DNA of 64,000 bases. Source: Diadema setosum. Taxonomy: Eukaryota > Echinodermata > Echinoidea > Diadematoida > Diadematidae. The notes beneath the pieces are model-generated. The model was not told where the DNA came from. It saw nothing but the letters and a program-made list of their open reading frames with translations, and ran no database searches. The stretch lies in NCBI RefSeq assembly GCF_964275005.1, contig NC_092705.1, positions 20,591,723-20,655,722 of the forward strand, given 5' to 3'. This document shows, piece by piece, positions 22,003 to 32,840 of the stretch. Each line of letters begins with the position of its first letter. The stretch's first letter is position 1. Position numbers and translations under genes: made by a program.

Positions 22003-23560
22003 TTGTGTGTTTTAAAGAGTCATGGCCAAGCTGGCTAGCAATAATCAGTAAACATTATCAACCCAGCACATCATACCATACAAAAGAAAGAACAAAGGCA
22101 AAAGAAGACAGCATACAGACAGTATGGATGGCAAAGTGTGGGAACGCAAACTGCCAAAAAGAGAAATAAGAGTACACAATAGTAACCTCAGAATAACAAA
22201 ATTCATACACGACACACGGTTGTACGTGAAAAGCAATCTATAGTTCCAAAGACCAGTATCTGTTGTATGCAAGATTTTCATGAACGATAGTAAAAATGAA
22301 GCTTATATATGTATAATGTATATTGTATAGTGCAAATGAAGCAGAATACATTCTGTATTATTCAAAAAAAAAAAATCACAATGAGACCCATACCACTGTA
22401 CCATGATTTATATCCTCCATCTGTGGTATATGTCATGACTGTCCTTTTTTTAAATCTTTCTCTCTCTTCTTACTCTCACATTAATCTTGTACCCCGTAAT
22501 TGACTCGCTAAGTCTCTCTCTCCAGCAATCATTTTGCTTAAAGCTCACCTGGAATGATATTCATGGTGATTTTTGCATTTTTTATTATTGCTGATGATGG
22601 TTTATTGTTTTTTTTTGTTATGAAGTTGCACATCACTTTCATATATCAATTTTAGTATCTAAAACTGAAAAGTCCTGTAAAAGACATATTCACACTTGAT
22701 TTATAGATAAAATATCAAATGAAAAAGACAAAAACAAAGACTCATTTATTGATCTTTTACGCAAAGTACAATAGCCATCTGGTTTGCTAACAACACATAC
22801 ACAATCATCAAGTTATGGATACTAAGTTATCACAGCCATCCCAATGATAAGATATATCTTTTAATTCCCCTCCTAATCTGCACATACGTTGCTCATATGT
22901 AAACTCCACCTTGCATCCAATTGCAAACATTCCATGCTTGGCACCCATCCACAACCTTGATAACAATAATCCTTTGATCCAGGTATAATCAGGAATTACC
23001 TCTGACAGCACACATCTGCTCAGCATACGAACCAGATGGTTGTTGAAATCCATGCACACAGTCAGCCACACTCTCACATGATGCTCTCAATGTCACAGGT
23101 TTTGCAGGTTCAACCCCCCCCCCCCACCCCCTTTAGAATGAAAGTTGTATGTACAAGGAAGTTTGTGCTCCAACACATGATGGTCAATATCAATAGATTA
23201 CTGGTATTTCGTTTGATTGTATTCAAACAGAAATGAAGATACTTTGGCGATAGCCACATACATGTAGGCAATCCATTCTAAAGCCTCAGAGTGGAAATAT
23301 ATTGATAATTTACTCATGTTTAAAACTGAAACTTTATTGTGTGCTTTTTAGTCTGTGAATTGTGAGACATTTACAACATTCAAGACATCTCGATATACAA
23401 AAAAAATGTAGCTTGTCAGGCAAATCTTCAATTGAATCTGAAATGACGGAAACTCATTGGTAGACAGAAAAGAATGAGCCACGCTACAGAGAGAGTCTAT
23501 ACCAAGCCAGGATGACACCTGACAAAGTCATTGACTACAAAAATTAGAGTAGACACCAAC
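22003..23560. other. RUBCN intron 3, exon-3 side
   Basis: AT-rich DNA with short poly-A, poly-T and poly-C runs (for example at 23115). No gene or recognisable repeat. Confidence 0.5.
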
Positions 23561-23774
23561 CTGAGTAATACTCCCTGAGGTGGCTGGAATCTGAGACTAG
23601 CACCTGAAGCTGGAAGCTCAGGGTGTGGTTCTCCAGACTGTCCTGTAGCCATAGCAACCCTTTGACTCGCCCTTCTTGCTCCGCCCGTCGACTGAGCTGG
23701 TCCAGAGATGGCGCCAGCACTGGCTGGATTCGACGGAGTCCCAGCACAAAGGACCAATAGTCGTCATCAAAATG
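23561..23774 (-). CDS. RUBCN: RUBCN coding exon 3 (RUN domain core)
   Basis: Phase 0 in and phase 1 out, 214 nt, residues 69-139. It starts HFDDDYWSFVLGLRRIQP and contains LLWLQDSLENHTLSFQLQVL and REYYS. Human Rubicon has TDYWQFVKDIRWLSP, LWLQHSLQYHCLSAQL and RKFYT at the same places. The acceptor is catttccacag-like (ttcattccacag) and the donor is TCAG|gttggt. Confidence 0.95.
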
Positions 23775-25010
23775 CTGTGGAATGAAAAATTTCACAAAAC
23801 TTGTAAACCTGAGGGAAGAATCTTTTGCCTACTGCTTCACAAAACCAGACGTAACATGTATAAATCATGGGAACTTATACTATCTCCATGGCAACAGGTC
23901 AAGTGAATCTTTCCTTACCAAATTTCACATAAGATGCAGAGTCTCTAAACTTTACAAATCCTGACCTGAAACACAGCAACCTTCAAGAATGTTGTGCAAT
24001 CTTTATTTCAAACACTCAAGGTGAAAAATAGGGAAGAATAAAAGAGTTACAAAAGGGATCACTGTCTGCTTTAGCCCTATGAGTCCTAAGCGAGTAGTTG
24101 AGGCTTATCCGTCGTACTGTGCTGGTAATCTTGACTTTAAGACTGATGGTGTGAAGTACACACTGATGGCACTGAAAGGTGATGTTCTTGATTAGTATCA
24201 AATGTTTGAATGGCATCTTTTAATATGTTTATTGATCCAGGGCCCTGTTGCATATAATGATGGAATCAAACATTAGTCAGAGAATAAAATATAAATCAGG
24301 TACCAGCCAATCAGAATTGAGCGTTCAGAGAATTGTGTTTGATTTTCTGACACAGCATTCAAGAGGCTCATGTTAACCAGGGCCCTGTTGCATAAAAGTT
24401 GAGATCAAATATAAAATCAGAATATCAAACATACTACCGGTATGTAAGTCAGGTATCAACAAATCAGAATTGAGTATTCAAGGACTTATGTCTGATTTTT
24501 GTCTTATGTTTGCTCCAAACATTTATGAAATAGGGCCCAGAATATTAACTACTTCCCCTCTTCCAGATTTTCTTTCACAGTGAATTTCAAACTTTAGTAC
24601 TTTAATTGTAGGGGTACAGTTGTGAGGACAATGATTGAAAAATCTAGAGCAGTTCATTGATCCATCACCCGGTCGTTTTACTTCCCCGAGAATAATCTAC
24701 AGTACAGGAAGTAATAAATGACTCGTACTTGGACAGAAATAGGCAGATAGTGCCCTTTTATACAGAGCACACAATACAAGAGTATGAAAGGGAGGGATGT
24801 AGCCATTACATGATGTGGTAATTGGTATCCAAAGGAAAAGCTCCCTATTTTGTTGATTTTTTTTTTTTAGCACTGTACAATGTGTTACCAAAAATTTGGT
24901 GAAGGCAATTTTCAGTGCTTTATGTAAGATTTTGTTGAGTGAGCTCCTTTAACACAGTGATTAATTAATGCTACTACATTTCGTTCTAGTGTATTTATGT
25001 ACCTTTTTTT

Positions 25011-25041
<31 letters not shown>

Positions 25042-25080
25042 GATTACGGTACCAAACAGTATAATGTTAATAACCCTAAC
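23775..25080. repeat. RUBCN intron 2, with a two-copy GGGCCCTGTTGCAT repeat
   Basis: At 24238 and 24380 two related segments start AGGGCCCTGTTGCATA and carry AATCAGAATTGAG. The second ends near 24538 in an inverted GGGCCC. They look like tandem copies of a small element. A (CT)n tract of about 32 bp lies at 25011-25041, close to the exon 2 donor. Confidence 0.55.
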
Positions 25081-25237
25081 CTGGGCTGATTTAAGGCCAT
25101 GTTTGAGGATTATATCCAGCTGGTTTGCTAGCCGGTTGAGACCGCCATACATGGACCATACATTGGTGGTATTTGCAGCTAGGAGGCTCTCAGTTGTAGC
25201 TTTCAACTTCCATAGGAGTCCATAGTGCTCTTCATGC
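25081..25237 (-). CDS. RUBCN: RUBCN coding exon 2 (start of RUN domain)
   Basis: 157 nt, entered with two bases of an Arg codon from exon 1, ending in phase 0, residues 16-68. It reads HEEHYGLLWKLKATTESLL, then TNVWSMYGGLNRLANQLDII and KHGL. Human Rubicon has [38 protein letters not shown] and HGL. The acceptor is ctctccgcag and the donor is CAG|gttagg. The donor side abuts a (CT)n microsatellite in intron 2. Confidence 0.95.
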
Positions 25238-25878
25238 CTGCGGAGAGAGAGGGGGTTCGTATAAATTCATTCTCTTTTTTTTTCACTATCACAGCAGGAT
25301 AACATAGATTTTTACCTGCAAGTGAATCTAAACATAAGGAGATAGTGCTTCACACCTTTGACCAAACCTCACATGTCACCTCACACTCTATGATGTTCTC
25401 TCAACATGAATGAATGCTAAAACAATGTTGATGTATGCTGAAACAAGGTTATAATAATCTTAACTACCAAGAGTATGAAGAAAAATGTGCCTCATCTGGG
25501 TAATGCACAACTCCAGAGCATTTGAGCATTGCAATTTACATAAACATACAAATTGTACCCATTGATAAACACTGCACTACATTCATATCATTCCTTAAAG
25601 GTTCAAAACAATAGCAGCATTTCCTACTTATGATAGCAATAAGTGGATCTCTTATCAAAGATATGAAGTTATATGTAGGTACTGTACAGCAAACATGATA
25701 ATTTAACATTCTCATTTCCCGTTCTTGTTCAGGATAACCGAAATTTGATTTAGAAAACTGCTCAGCATGTACATATCAAAACATTAAGAAAATGAAGACT
25801 GACTGAAGGAGAGTAAAAATTAGAGAAACAACAAAGAAAGAAAGAGGGAGAAATTAAGAAAAAAAAATGCATATTTAC
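25238..25878. other. RUBCN intron 1 between coding exons 1 and 2
   Basis: 641 bp, AT-rich, without recognisable repeats other than short A/T runs. Confidence 0.6.
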
Positions 25879-25925
25879 CTGCTGCCTTGCACAGGAGAGC
25901 TGACATCATTTCTGACGGTAGTCAT
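25879..25925 (-). CDS. RUBCN: RUBCN coding exon 1 (start codon)
   Basis: 47 coding nt: ATG at 25925-25923, 15 codons and two bases of Arg16 (MTTVRNDVSSPVQGSR across the junction), then the donor AG|gtaaat. An in-frame TGA lies 13 codons upstream on the minus strand, which supports this start. The N-terminal leader before the RUN domain is shorter than in humans (about 16 against 22 residues) and not conserved. The 5' limit of the exon is uncertain. A tttatttatag acceptor at 26102 would make it run to 26101. Confidence 0.85.
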
Positions 25926-27417
25926 GACAACATGCACAGCTCTTGTTACCCTTCCACTCCTTCATCACTCAGTAAAGTTTGGTACAGTGATAGGTCTTGC
26001 ACGTAGAGGCCAAGGTACTTGTATGTTCAGCTACTCTGCCATCAGTAGCGCTTGAGTCCAAATATGTTCCAATGTCACACTCCAAATCAAAGCTTCTCAA
26101 TCTATAAATAAATCATACCAACAATTTAAAGAACATTTACATGACTGTGAAGGTAAGCTCCACACAACAGCATTGCATCATTTGGCAAATGTGTGTAACA
26201 GCTTGATTAGCTATGAACAGAAAGAAAAATGCTGCGGTGACCGCATTTCCATCAGGTGCAAAGTTCATTAATAATGACTTGCACAAATAAAACCTTTAAT
26301 TCCAAGCATTGCCTGTACAAAGACTGTAAGTACAAGGCTCCTTTCCACAGTAGCTCCTAAATCATTTCTTTGTACTTTTAACCAAAAGAACTGCATTTAC
26401 GTTTCAGAAATCAATACCTTTGAACACACATGATACATGTACTTAATGAACCCTACAAAAAATATTTACAATCGTGAATATGCATTCATGTAGGTACTTG
26501 TATAGTATGTTCTCACAACTTTTCCTTTGGTTTTACAATGCTTTGTCTCATATGGCATCATAAAGATTCTCTGACAAATATCACTCGTTGGAACTTGCCA
26601 ATTTTACAGTCTGTGCATTGGCTACCAAGTACAGGTTGTTGGTTTTTTAATGACTCTTTGTTTGTTTTTCACTGCATCCAAGATTCAGCTCCTCAATAAC
26701 ATTTTTGTTTTGTTTTGTTTTGGTATGTTGTTGTTGGTTTTTTTTTTTTTTGATCTAGCAAGTCTTTAAAGTATATTTGTCCCTGCTTGAAAATTGCACT
26801 CATCAAATTCTAATCCCCTTGTCATTCCACACTGACTAAATCATGGGTAGAAATACATGTAGTCTTCATGCATGCCAGGGGAGGGGGTTCCTGCACAAGT
26901 CAATTTTGGTAACCAGACGATTCATGAACTTCACAAAATACAAGCACTGAGATACAGTAGGGCCTATTATTAATATTCAGAGACATACAGACAAGGAATC
27001 TACACTACTGTCATCTGCAATCCACATTATTTATATTAAAAACACATACATGTATGTAAGGCCTACTTGTAGACTTTGATAGATACTTGGCTTTCTTGGA
27101 CTGTTAAAACTGTGACCTGCTCTATCATCATTGTAATTGTTAGAAAATTCTTTGCAATTCCTTCCTCTGCAGAGTAATGGGTAGAGAGTTACAGAAATCC
27201 ATCAAAACTAACAATCAGAACCATTCTTTGCCATAAAACTACATCATTTTAGCCAGTTGTTTACATCTAACATGTACTTACATGTAAAGGAAAGAAACAG
27301 ACTTGAGAATTCAATGCTTCAATACATGAATATCATGTAGACTCTTATTCATAATATCAAGACAAATTTTTGATAGGGAAATTATCGAGATGTTTTGATC
27401 TACAGGTAGAATAGTAC
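25926..27417. other. RUBCN 5' intron region without genes
   Basis: AT-rich. A candidate acceptor for the ATG exon (tttatttatag) is at 26102. T-rich tracts at 26700-26750. No gene is seen. Confidence 0.5.
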
Positions 27418-27596
27418 ACAAATATTGACTGCTCATGAGGATGATGGTGGAAATTATCATTCCCAAGGTGCTTTTCATACCAGCCCTTCTATCACCCCGA
27501 GGCATTAGCCGAGGAGTGATAGAAGGGACGGTATGAAAAGCACCAAGGGAGTGATAATTTCCACCACCATCCGAATACAGAGCAGTTAATATTTGT
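27418..27596. repeat. Palindrome 1 of the RUBCN 5' cluster
   Basis: About 180 bp. Ends ACAAATATTGACTGCTC and GAGCAGTTAATATTTGT pair, and the inside pairs through TGATGGTGGAAATTATCA and AAGGTGCTTTTCATACC to a small loop near 27503. Confidence 0.85.
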
Positions 27597-27806
27597 TTTA
27601 TATACCTCATCGTTCAAGATCTGGGACTAGTCAAATACGAAGTATTGTAGATTCTATAGGCCTAGCCCTAACGTTCGGCCTAGTACTAGTATACATTGTA
27701 ACGCTCGCTTGCATGGTTTTCGTACATGATCGTAGACTACCCAGTATTCACGCGGCCTTCTGCGAGCTCCTGCAAAAAATCTTGACAGAAGATTACAGTA
27801 TGACTA

Positions 27807-28015
27807 CTGTAAAAGTGGTTATTTTTGCGCGATTAATTTTTCGCGGTTTGCCGGGTCAGAAGAGTTTCGCTTGTTTTTAATTCCGCGGAATCAAGACATC
27901 ACACACAGGAACATATGGCAAGCAAAAATATTCGCGGGTTTTTATTTTCGCGCTAGGTTCTGGTTGCGCAAAATGTGCGAAAATTTCAACACCGCGAAAA
28001 TTTCCACTTTTACAG
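27807..28015. mobile_element. TA-flanked MITE, TIR CTGTAAAAGTGG (full copy)
   Basis: 209 bp between TA dinucleotides, with ends CTGTAAAAGTGG and CCACTTTTACAG, rich in TTCGCG/CGCGAAA. It is the best-preserved member of the family also seen at 3048-3225 and 10415-10635. Sequence inside suggests non-autonomous Tc1/mariner-type movement. Confidence 0.85.
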
Positions 28016-28333
28016 TATGTTATTATCCAGCTTCCCGTCGCTCGTGTTTTGATTTGATATTTCCAACATTAATGAAATTTGTCTCTGCTTCGGGATCCTA
28101 CGAATCCTACAGACAAGGAGTTTTTTTTTTTTGGGGGGGGTTATTCATCAAAACTCACTATTTTATAAAAGAAATAGCACAGTTGTTCCGTTGTGCGACA
28201 ATGTAAGTGCAGTGGACGCTCGTATATCTAAACGACCAGTGCGCACTGCGAACTCGCCTAGTGGCTCGTACACAGAGGTGGCACCTATCTAAAGAAACCT
28301 CGTGTACATTGCACTTACCGTAGACCAGTTTTG

Positions 28334-28452
28334 GTAGTTATGGGTAAGCTCGGCCTAACGGATAAAACGTAAACTCGGCCCCAGAGCGCGCATTTACAAG
28401 TGGCCGAGTTTACCACTAATACCAGCTAGGCCGAGCTTACCCATATAACTAC
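28334..28452. repeat. Palindrome 3 of the cluster
   Basis: 119 bp. GTAGTTATGGGTAAGCTCGG pairs with CCGAGCTTACCCATATAACTAC, and inner AAACTCGGCC pairs with GGCCGAGTTT. Confidence 0.85.
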
Positions 28453-28718
28453 AGTACACACACTATCGCACTCCGTGCCGTGCGCTATTTCTATAATATT
28501 TAGCACCGAAAAGTCTGGGTTATAGAGCTTTATATTCCACATACTAAGAATGTTGCAATAGGATTGGTCCAGAGCTGATCACGTGATGAAGCGTAGTTTT
28601 GCCCATCACATCACCTGAGAAGAAAAGTTCGTTACACTCAATGTTGATAGTCCCTTTTGTTTCGCTGATCTCCACACAGTCCACACAGTCCTAACGCAAG
28701 ATGAGTACGCGCGAAATA

Positions 28719-28786
28719 AAAGTGCGTTGCACTGTGGACTATCATGTGACCTAGGTCACTTGATAGTACACAGTGCAACGCACTTT
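28719..28786. repeat. Palindrome 4 of the cluster, 68 bp with CCTAGG centre
   Basis: Arms AAAGTGCGTTGCACTGTG and CACAGTGCAACGCACTTT meet without a loop at GTGACCTAGGTCAC. Only a few mismatches. Confidence 0.9.
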
Positions 28787-28940
28787 CACTTCGTTGCCGT
28801 GCGGTGCGCGCAGCAAATTCATTGTTTTGTCATCTACGCGCACATGTAGCCTAAGCCCTAAGGATACCTTAAGACAGCTAAAACGGTTTCAGATGTGGAA
28901 TAAAATGGGAATTTCTAGGACCCTAGATGTGGAATATAAA

Positions 28941-29108
28941 GCAAATAATCAACTTTTAGTTTCAGGCAATGAGACAAACTATCACTTCCTCGGCGATCTG
29001 AATGTGTACGCTATCTTTCCTCAGCTGCGCTTCGGAAAGATAGCTACATCCAGATCGCCTCGGAAGTGATAGTTTGTCGCATCACCTTCACCAACGTTGA
29101 TTATTTGC
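28941..29108. repeat. Palindrome 5 of the cluster
   Basis: 168 bp. Ends GCAAATAATCAAC and GTTGATTATTTGC pair, then GACAAACTATCACTTCC pairs with GGAAGTGATAGTTTGTC, and GCTATCTTTCC with GGAAAGATAGC, with a tiny loop at about 29022-29030. Confidence 0.9.
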
Positions 29109-29365
29109 TTACTAGCTCTAGTCGTGATAGTGTAGAAGATCAGAATAACAATCAACTGACATTGTTGCTGTCGTATTCTTTCCCAACAAAGTCAAAGCCA
29201 ATTATTCACAGACACAGAGCCTACGAGCTACGACTTCATTTTACAAATTGCAGATCATCTCATGCCGATCATCTTCTCTGCACAATCATTTTATAAAAAG
29301 TTCCTGTCTAAATTTTGAATTGTAACCAGTTAAATTACAGTGTACAATTTGTACAAGTATGGGTT

Positions 29366-29469
29366 CTAGAATCTATCTAACGTTAGACAACTAACGTGTT
29401 AACGGTTAGATCTAACAGTTAGAAGCTGACCCGTAACCGTTAGACTTTTTATCTAACGTTAGATTCTAG
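29366..29469. repeat. Palindrome 6 of the cluster (AACGTTAG-rich)
   Basis: 104 bp. CTAGAATCTA-TCTAACGTTAG pairs with CTAACGTTAGATTCTAG. Internal repeats of TAACG/CGTTA and GTTAGA give several alternative pairings. Confidence 0.8.
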
Positions 29470-29792
29470 TCACAAATACCGACTTGGGTTGGAATCGGAA
29501 TTCGGATGAAATATTCTGTGTATAAGAGCAACAGGGCTGTGCATCGAACGTGGTCGTCTATAAATGTGTAAATTTAACCACACTTTAAATTTAATTAAAT
29601 TTACTGTTTATTTAGACTCTCCTAACGTTTGACTAATAGAGTCGGAGACTCTTTTTTTAGTCTTGACTCTTCTTGAGTCAATTGTGACATTATCACTTTA
29701 GCTGTTAGGGTTTAGTTTTAGTAGACAACTCTACCACGCAAAACAAATTAAAATTTAGAGTCTGAATTGTTAACATGACACAAACTACTTAC

Positions 29793-29960
29793 CTCAAGGA
29801 GTCACATGCACAAACCTTGTGTCCGCTTGTCTCACAACATCTTCCTAGAGTCAAGAAAGACGAGTAATTGTCGTGTTTTAATACAATAGCCGTGTAATGA
29901 AAACAACCGGTCTTCCGGTTTCCGATCGCGTGAGGGGACCGTATTTACATGCAACGCCTA
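29793..29960 (-). promoter_or_regulatory. Probable RUBCN noncoding first exon and promoter
   Basis: A strong minus-strand donor, TTGAG|gtaagt, sits at 29792/29793. Upstream of it, at 29907-29924, is a GC-richer patch with a double ETS-like site (CCGGAAG read on minus, with a mirrored CCGG) next to a CGATCGCG stretch. This would be a TATA-less start for a transcript spliced to the ATG exon near 26.1 kb. It rests only on the splice signal, motif and position. No transcript evidence is available. Confidence 0.4.
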
Positions 29961-31222
29961 CCGAACCGTACAGCCACAACACATAGCATTCATCACAGTC
30001 ACAAAATACTACTTGTACATGGGCCGGGGCAAAGGTCATATGGAACTGCAATCATTTTCAGCGTTATCATAATCAAACTACTAGTGTGCCGTAAGGTGGC
30101 GCTATATCTGCAGATAAGGCTCTGAGATAAGCAGCAGAGAGGACGTGAGACTCTAAATAGTTGCCTATACCTGAATACAAAATTGCTCTAGCCTTTGAGG
30201 AAAGAGCCTACATTTTCTCATGGCAATGTTATCTCATCTTTTAGAATAGTGATGGTGGTAGTAGTAGTAGTAGTAGTAGGAGTAGTGATAGTACAAAATC
30301 AAAATGGTAGTATTAAACGGTAGAAGTGCAGGGGCGGATCCAAGAATAATTCCGTAAAGGGGAGGCGCATTTACAAAATTAGAGTAAATGGGGCGCACGC
30401 CCCCCCCCCCCATTTTTTCTTTTTCTTTTTCTTGTTTCAACAGAAAATAAAGAGGGAGCGTGCACCCGGTGCGCCCTCCTCTGGATTCGCCACTGAAGTG
30501 GTACTCGAAATCTGTAACTTTTCATAAAATAATAATACAAAATAATGATAATGATAATACGTTTATTATTATTGTTATTATCATTATTATCATCATCATT
30601 ATCATTATTGTTATTGATGTTGTTATTATTATGACAATGATTATCAATAATAGGCTATAACACTAGTAGGCCTAATTCAGTAGACTAGCCCTAAACTTAT
30701 AACTCTGACTTACTTTACAAAATGGTATGGAAAGAAAATGAAGCACTTTATGACCACTCACATGACGAGTATAGGCGCCTACACTAAAAGAGGTTGGATA
30801 CATGGGAATTTTTCTTTTAATATGCAGCTTGCTTCGTCAAGAAACTCAACATTCTTCTTTTACAATCAGAGCCAGACGAAACTCCGGTTTGTCACATATC
30901 AGTCAATATGTGTAAAGATTGAGGTCTCAGGCCCTTAACTGGGATGGGGGGGGGGATTCAAAATTGCAAAAAGAGGACTCTTCTATTAGCATAGGTATAC
31001 TCCTCCCAGATCCTACACCGAGCAGGAACGGTGGGAGGGGTATATTTTAAAAGTTTCTCCTTTCAAGATAATTTCCTCCTTTTCCTTCACTGTGTTTTGT
31101 TTTCTCTCTCTCTCTTTCCCTTTAACAAGAGAGCTTACTTATGTTTGTTTGTCGGTCTGTTCGTTTGTGTATTTGTTTGTATAGGTCTGTATGTGTTGTG
31201 CATATATATATGATATATATAT
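29961..31222. repeat. Intergenic, with (GTA)n and (ATT/ATC)n microsatellites
   Basis: (GTA)n at 30254-30280 and a long (ATT/ATC/ATG)n stretch at 30530-30650, plus poly-C at 30402 and poly-G at 30946. The open frames over these tracts are products of the repeat. No gene is supported. Confidence 0.7.
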
Positions 31223-31469
31223 GAAGAGTTTGTTCGCAAAAACCGATAAGTCCATTTTTGAAGATTTTGAAGGACGGTCTCTGTCATAAAGTACAAAATA
31301 ATACCTTTTAAATGACATATTGGTCACTACATATAAAGGTACTTTTTTGAAGTTATGGTCAAAAGAAGCAGATATTTTCTTATTATTCTCTTTATTTTTC
31401 TTGACCTTTCATCGCAAATATCTCCATTTGGCAAATATGGACTTATCGGTTTTTGCGAACAAACTCTTC
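31223..31469. mobile_element. 247-bp TIR element inside an (AT)n context
   Basis: Ends GAAGAGTTTGTTCGCAAAAA and TTTTTGCGAACAAACTCTTC are perfect inverted copies, continued by CCGATAAGTCCAT and ATGGACTTATCGG. Both sides are TATATA, so the exact target duplication cannot be read. Confidence 0.85.
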
Positions 31470-32239
31470 ATATATATATCTAGCAACTTGCTTCCTTGAT
31501 GTTATTTAGTTATTTTGTCCACGAGGAGACTGCAAAATACATGCTTAGCTTTACAGCATGTCTCCTCCATTTCCTGCAATTTTGATTTTAATTCAATTTC
31601 ATCTGCTTTTGTGATACGTAGTATTGTTAATTTCACGTATTTTTCTTTGTTACTATATTGTATTGATATTGTGTTATGTTGTGTATGAAAATGTTTTGCA
31701 TTGTTGGAAATGAAATAAATGAAATGAAATGAAAATGAAATGAAAATGTACATAAAAATCAATTAACGTGCTACCTTTTTAGAGTTTGGTTTGACGTAGG
31801 CCTATGTATCAGCCAGCATGGAGAAAAGTCTCTGATCTTCTTCATGGCTATAAATCATGTTCTATCATCGGTGATCTATATCAAGCTCAGGATCATCCTT
31901 CTTGGTTGTGTTGCTGAAGATCAGATGTCAACCGCCTCTTTTAGGTATAACACTTCCTGGTAATAAATGTTAAGGAGTGTTAAGAGACGGTGGTTGAGTT
32001 CATGGCCGTTTAATAGGCAGTAATATTTCATCGGGGGGGGGGTGCAACTGGGAGCAGATATTTGGGGGAAACACACAAGCGAGGGGAGGGTGAGGCGACG
32101 GGTATCCCTCTCTCACGCAAAGGAGCTGTAGCATATTAAATATCATATTTTGGATCAAAAATTTATTCTCTAGTGATTGGTTGAAAGAGCTTCACGCGAT
32201 TATGGGTATTTTCAGCTATATCAGAATGTTGGCATGTTT
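31470..32239. other. Intergenic
   Basis: AT-rich, with a short ATGAAATGAAA-type tandem tract at 31718-31748 and poly-G at 32035. No gene. Confidence 0.5.
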
Positions 32240-32640
32240 GACACTCCATAAAGTACTATTTGAAAAATGACGTCACTCCTATGACGACATTTTGCAAATA
32301 GTATACTATTTGAAAAATAATGTCACAAAGCATTTCTGCAATTGTGTGCAACTTTGCACCGTCACTCTGTGAAATGTTACAATTTGTAACAAACAATTGT
32401 TACGTCACAAAGCAATTCTGACATCGCGCACTGCATGCGTCACATCGTAAATGTAACAATTAACCGTCAGTTTGGGTGAACTGTATATCAATAATCATAA
32501 ATCAATTGTGACGTCATAAAGCAATTCTGACATTGCGCATTGCTTCGTACCGTCACTTTGTCTGTGAAATGTACTGTGCAATCATTGCATGACATCACAA
32601 AGCAACCTGACATCGTGCGCTGCTTACTAGAATCCCTTCA
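32240..32640. repeat. Degenerate tandem repeat with TGACGTCA/TGACGTCAC-like motifs
   Basis: Four related segments contain a CACAAAGCAATTCTGACATCG-like block (near 32321, 32404, 32512 and 32593), spaced 81-108 bp apart. Several are preceded by GACGTCA or ACGTCAC (CRE-like). The left flank has an inverted CTATTTGAAAAATGACGTCA block. Function unknown. Confidence 0.65.
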
Positions 32641-32776
32641 CAACACCGCATCCACGACACGACTTCTCGCTTCGCGTTTTCCCTATTTCCCCTTCTTTTG
32701 TTTAAAACTTTGATTCAAAATATAAAACAAATATACTTTTCCTAATTTCGAGTTTCTGGTCAAAACTATAGGCCTC

Positions 32777-32840
32777 GGTGTCTCCAAAAGAACTATTCAC
32801 TTCAGGGCTGCGCCCCTCAATGAATAGTTCCTTTTGTTTG
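32777..32840. repeat. Palindrome with shared GAGGGG(C/T)GCAGCCCTGAAG core
   Basis: Arms AAAAGAACTATTCA and TGAATAGTTCCTTTT surround a core identical, apart from one base, to that of the palindrome at 14527-14625, in inverse orientation. Confidence 0.75.

Larger units (their letters stand above)
1..29960 (-). other. RUBCN: RUBCN (Rubicon) locus, 5' part; 3' end beyond left edge
   Basis: Gene-level entry. Ten coding exons on the minus strand join with consistent phases (47, 157, 214, 107, 1174, 95, 205, 60, 105 and 194 nt, total 2358 nt or 786 codons) and every junction is GT-AG. Known family role: Rubicon binds the UVRAG-Vps34-Beclin complex and Rab7 on late endosomes, restrains autophagosome/endosome maturation, and in mammals supports LC3-associated phagocytosis. 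The RUN domain (about residues 30-170) separates it from RUBCNL/Pacer, which lacks a RUN. Human Rubicon is about 970 residues, so roughly the last 200-300 residues (Cys-rich Rubicon-homology domain) should lie to the left of base 1. The first noncoding exon and promoter are probably near 29.8-29.95 kb (inference). Similarity to human Rubicon runs over exons 1-4, 6, 7 and 10 and is strong. Confidence 0.93.

Noticed and set aside
27418..29469. microRNA precursor genes
   Set aside because: The hairpins are longer or more perfect than typical pre-miRNAs and look like MITEs. No small-RNA evidence is available.
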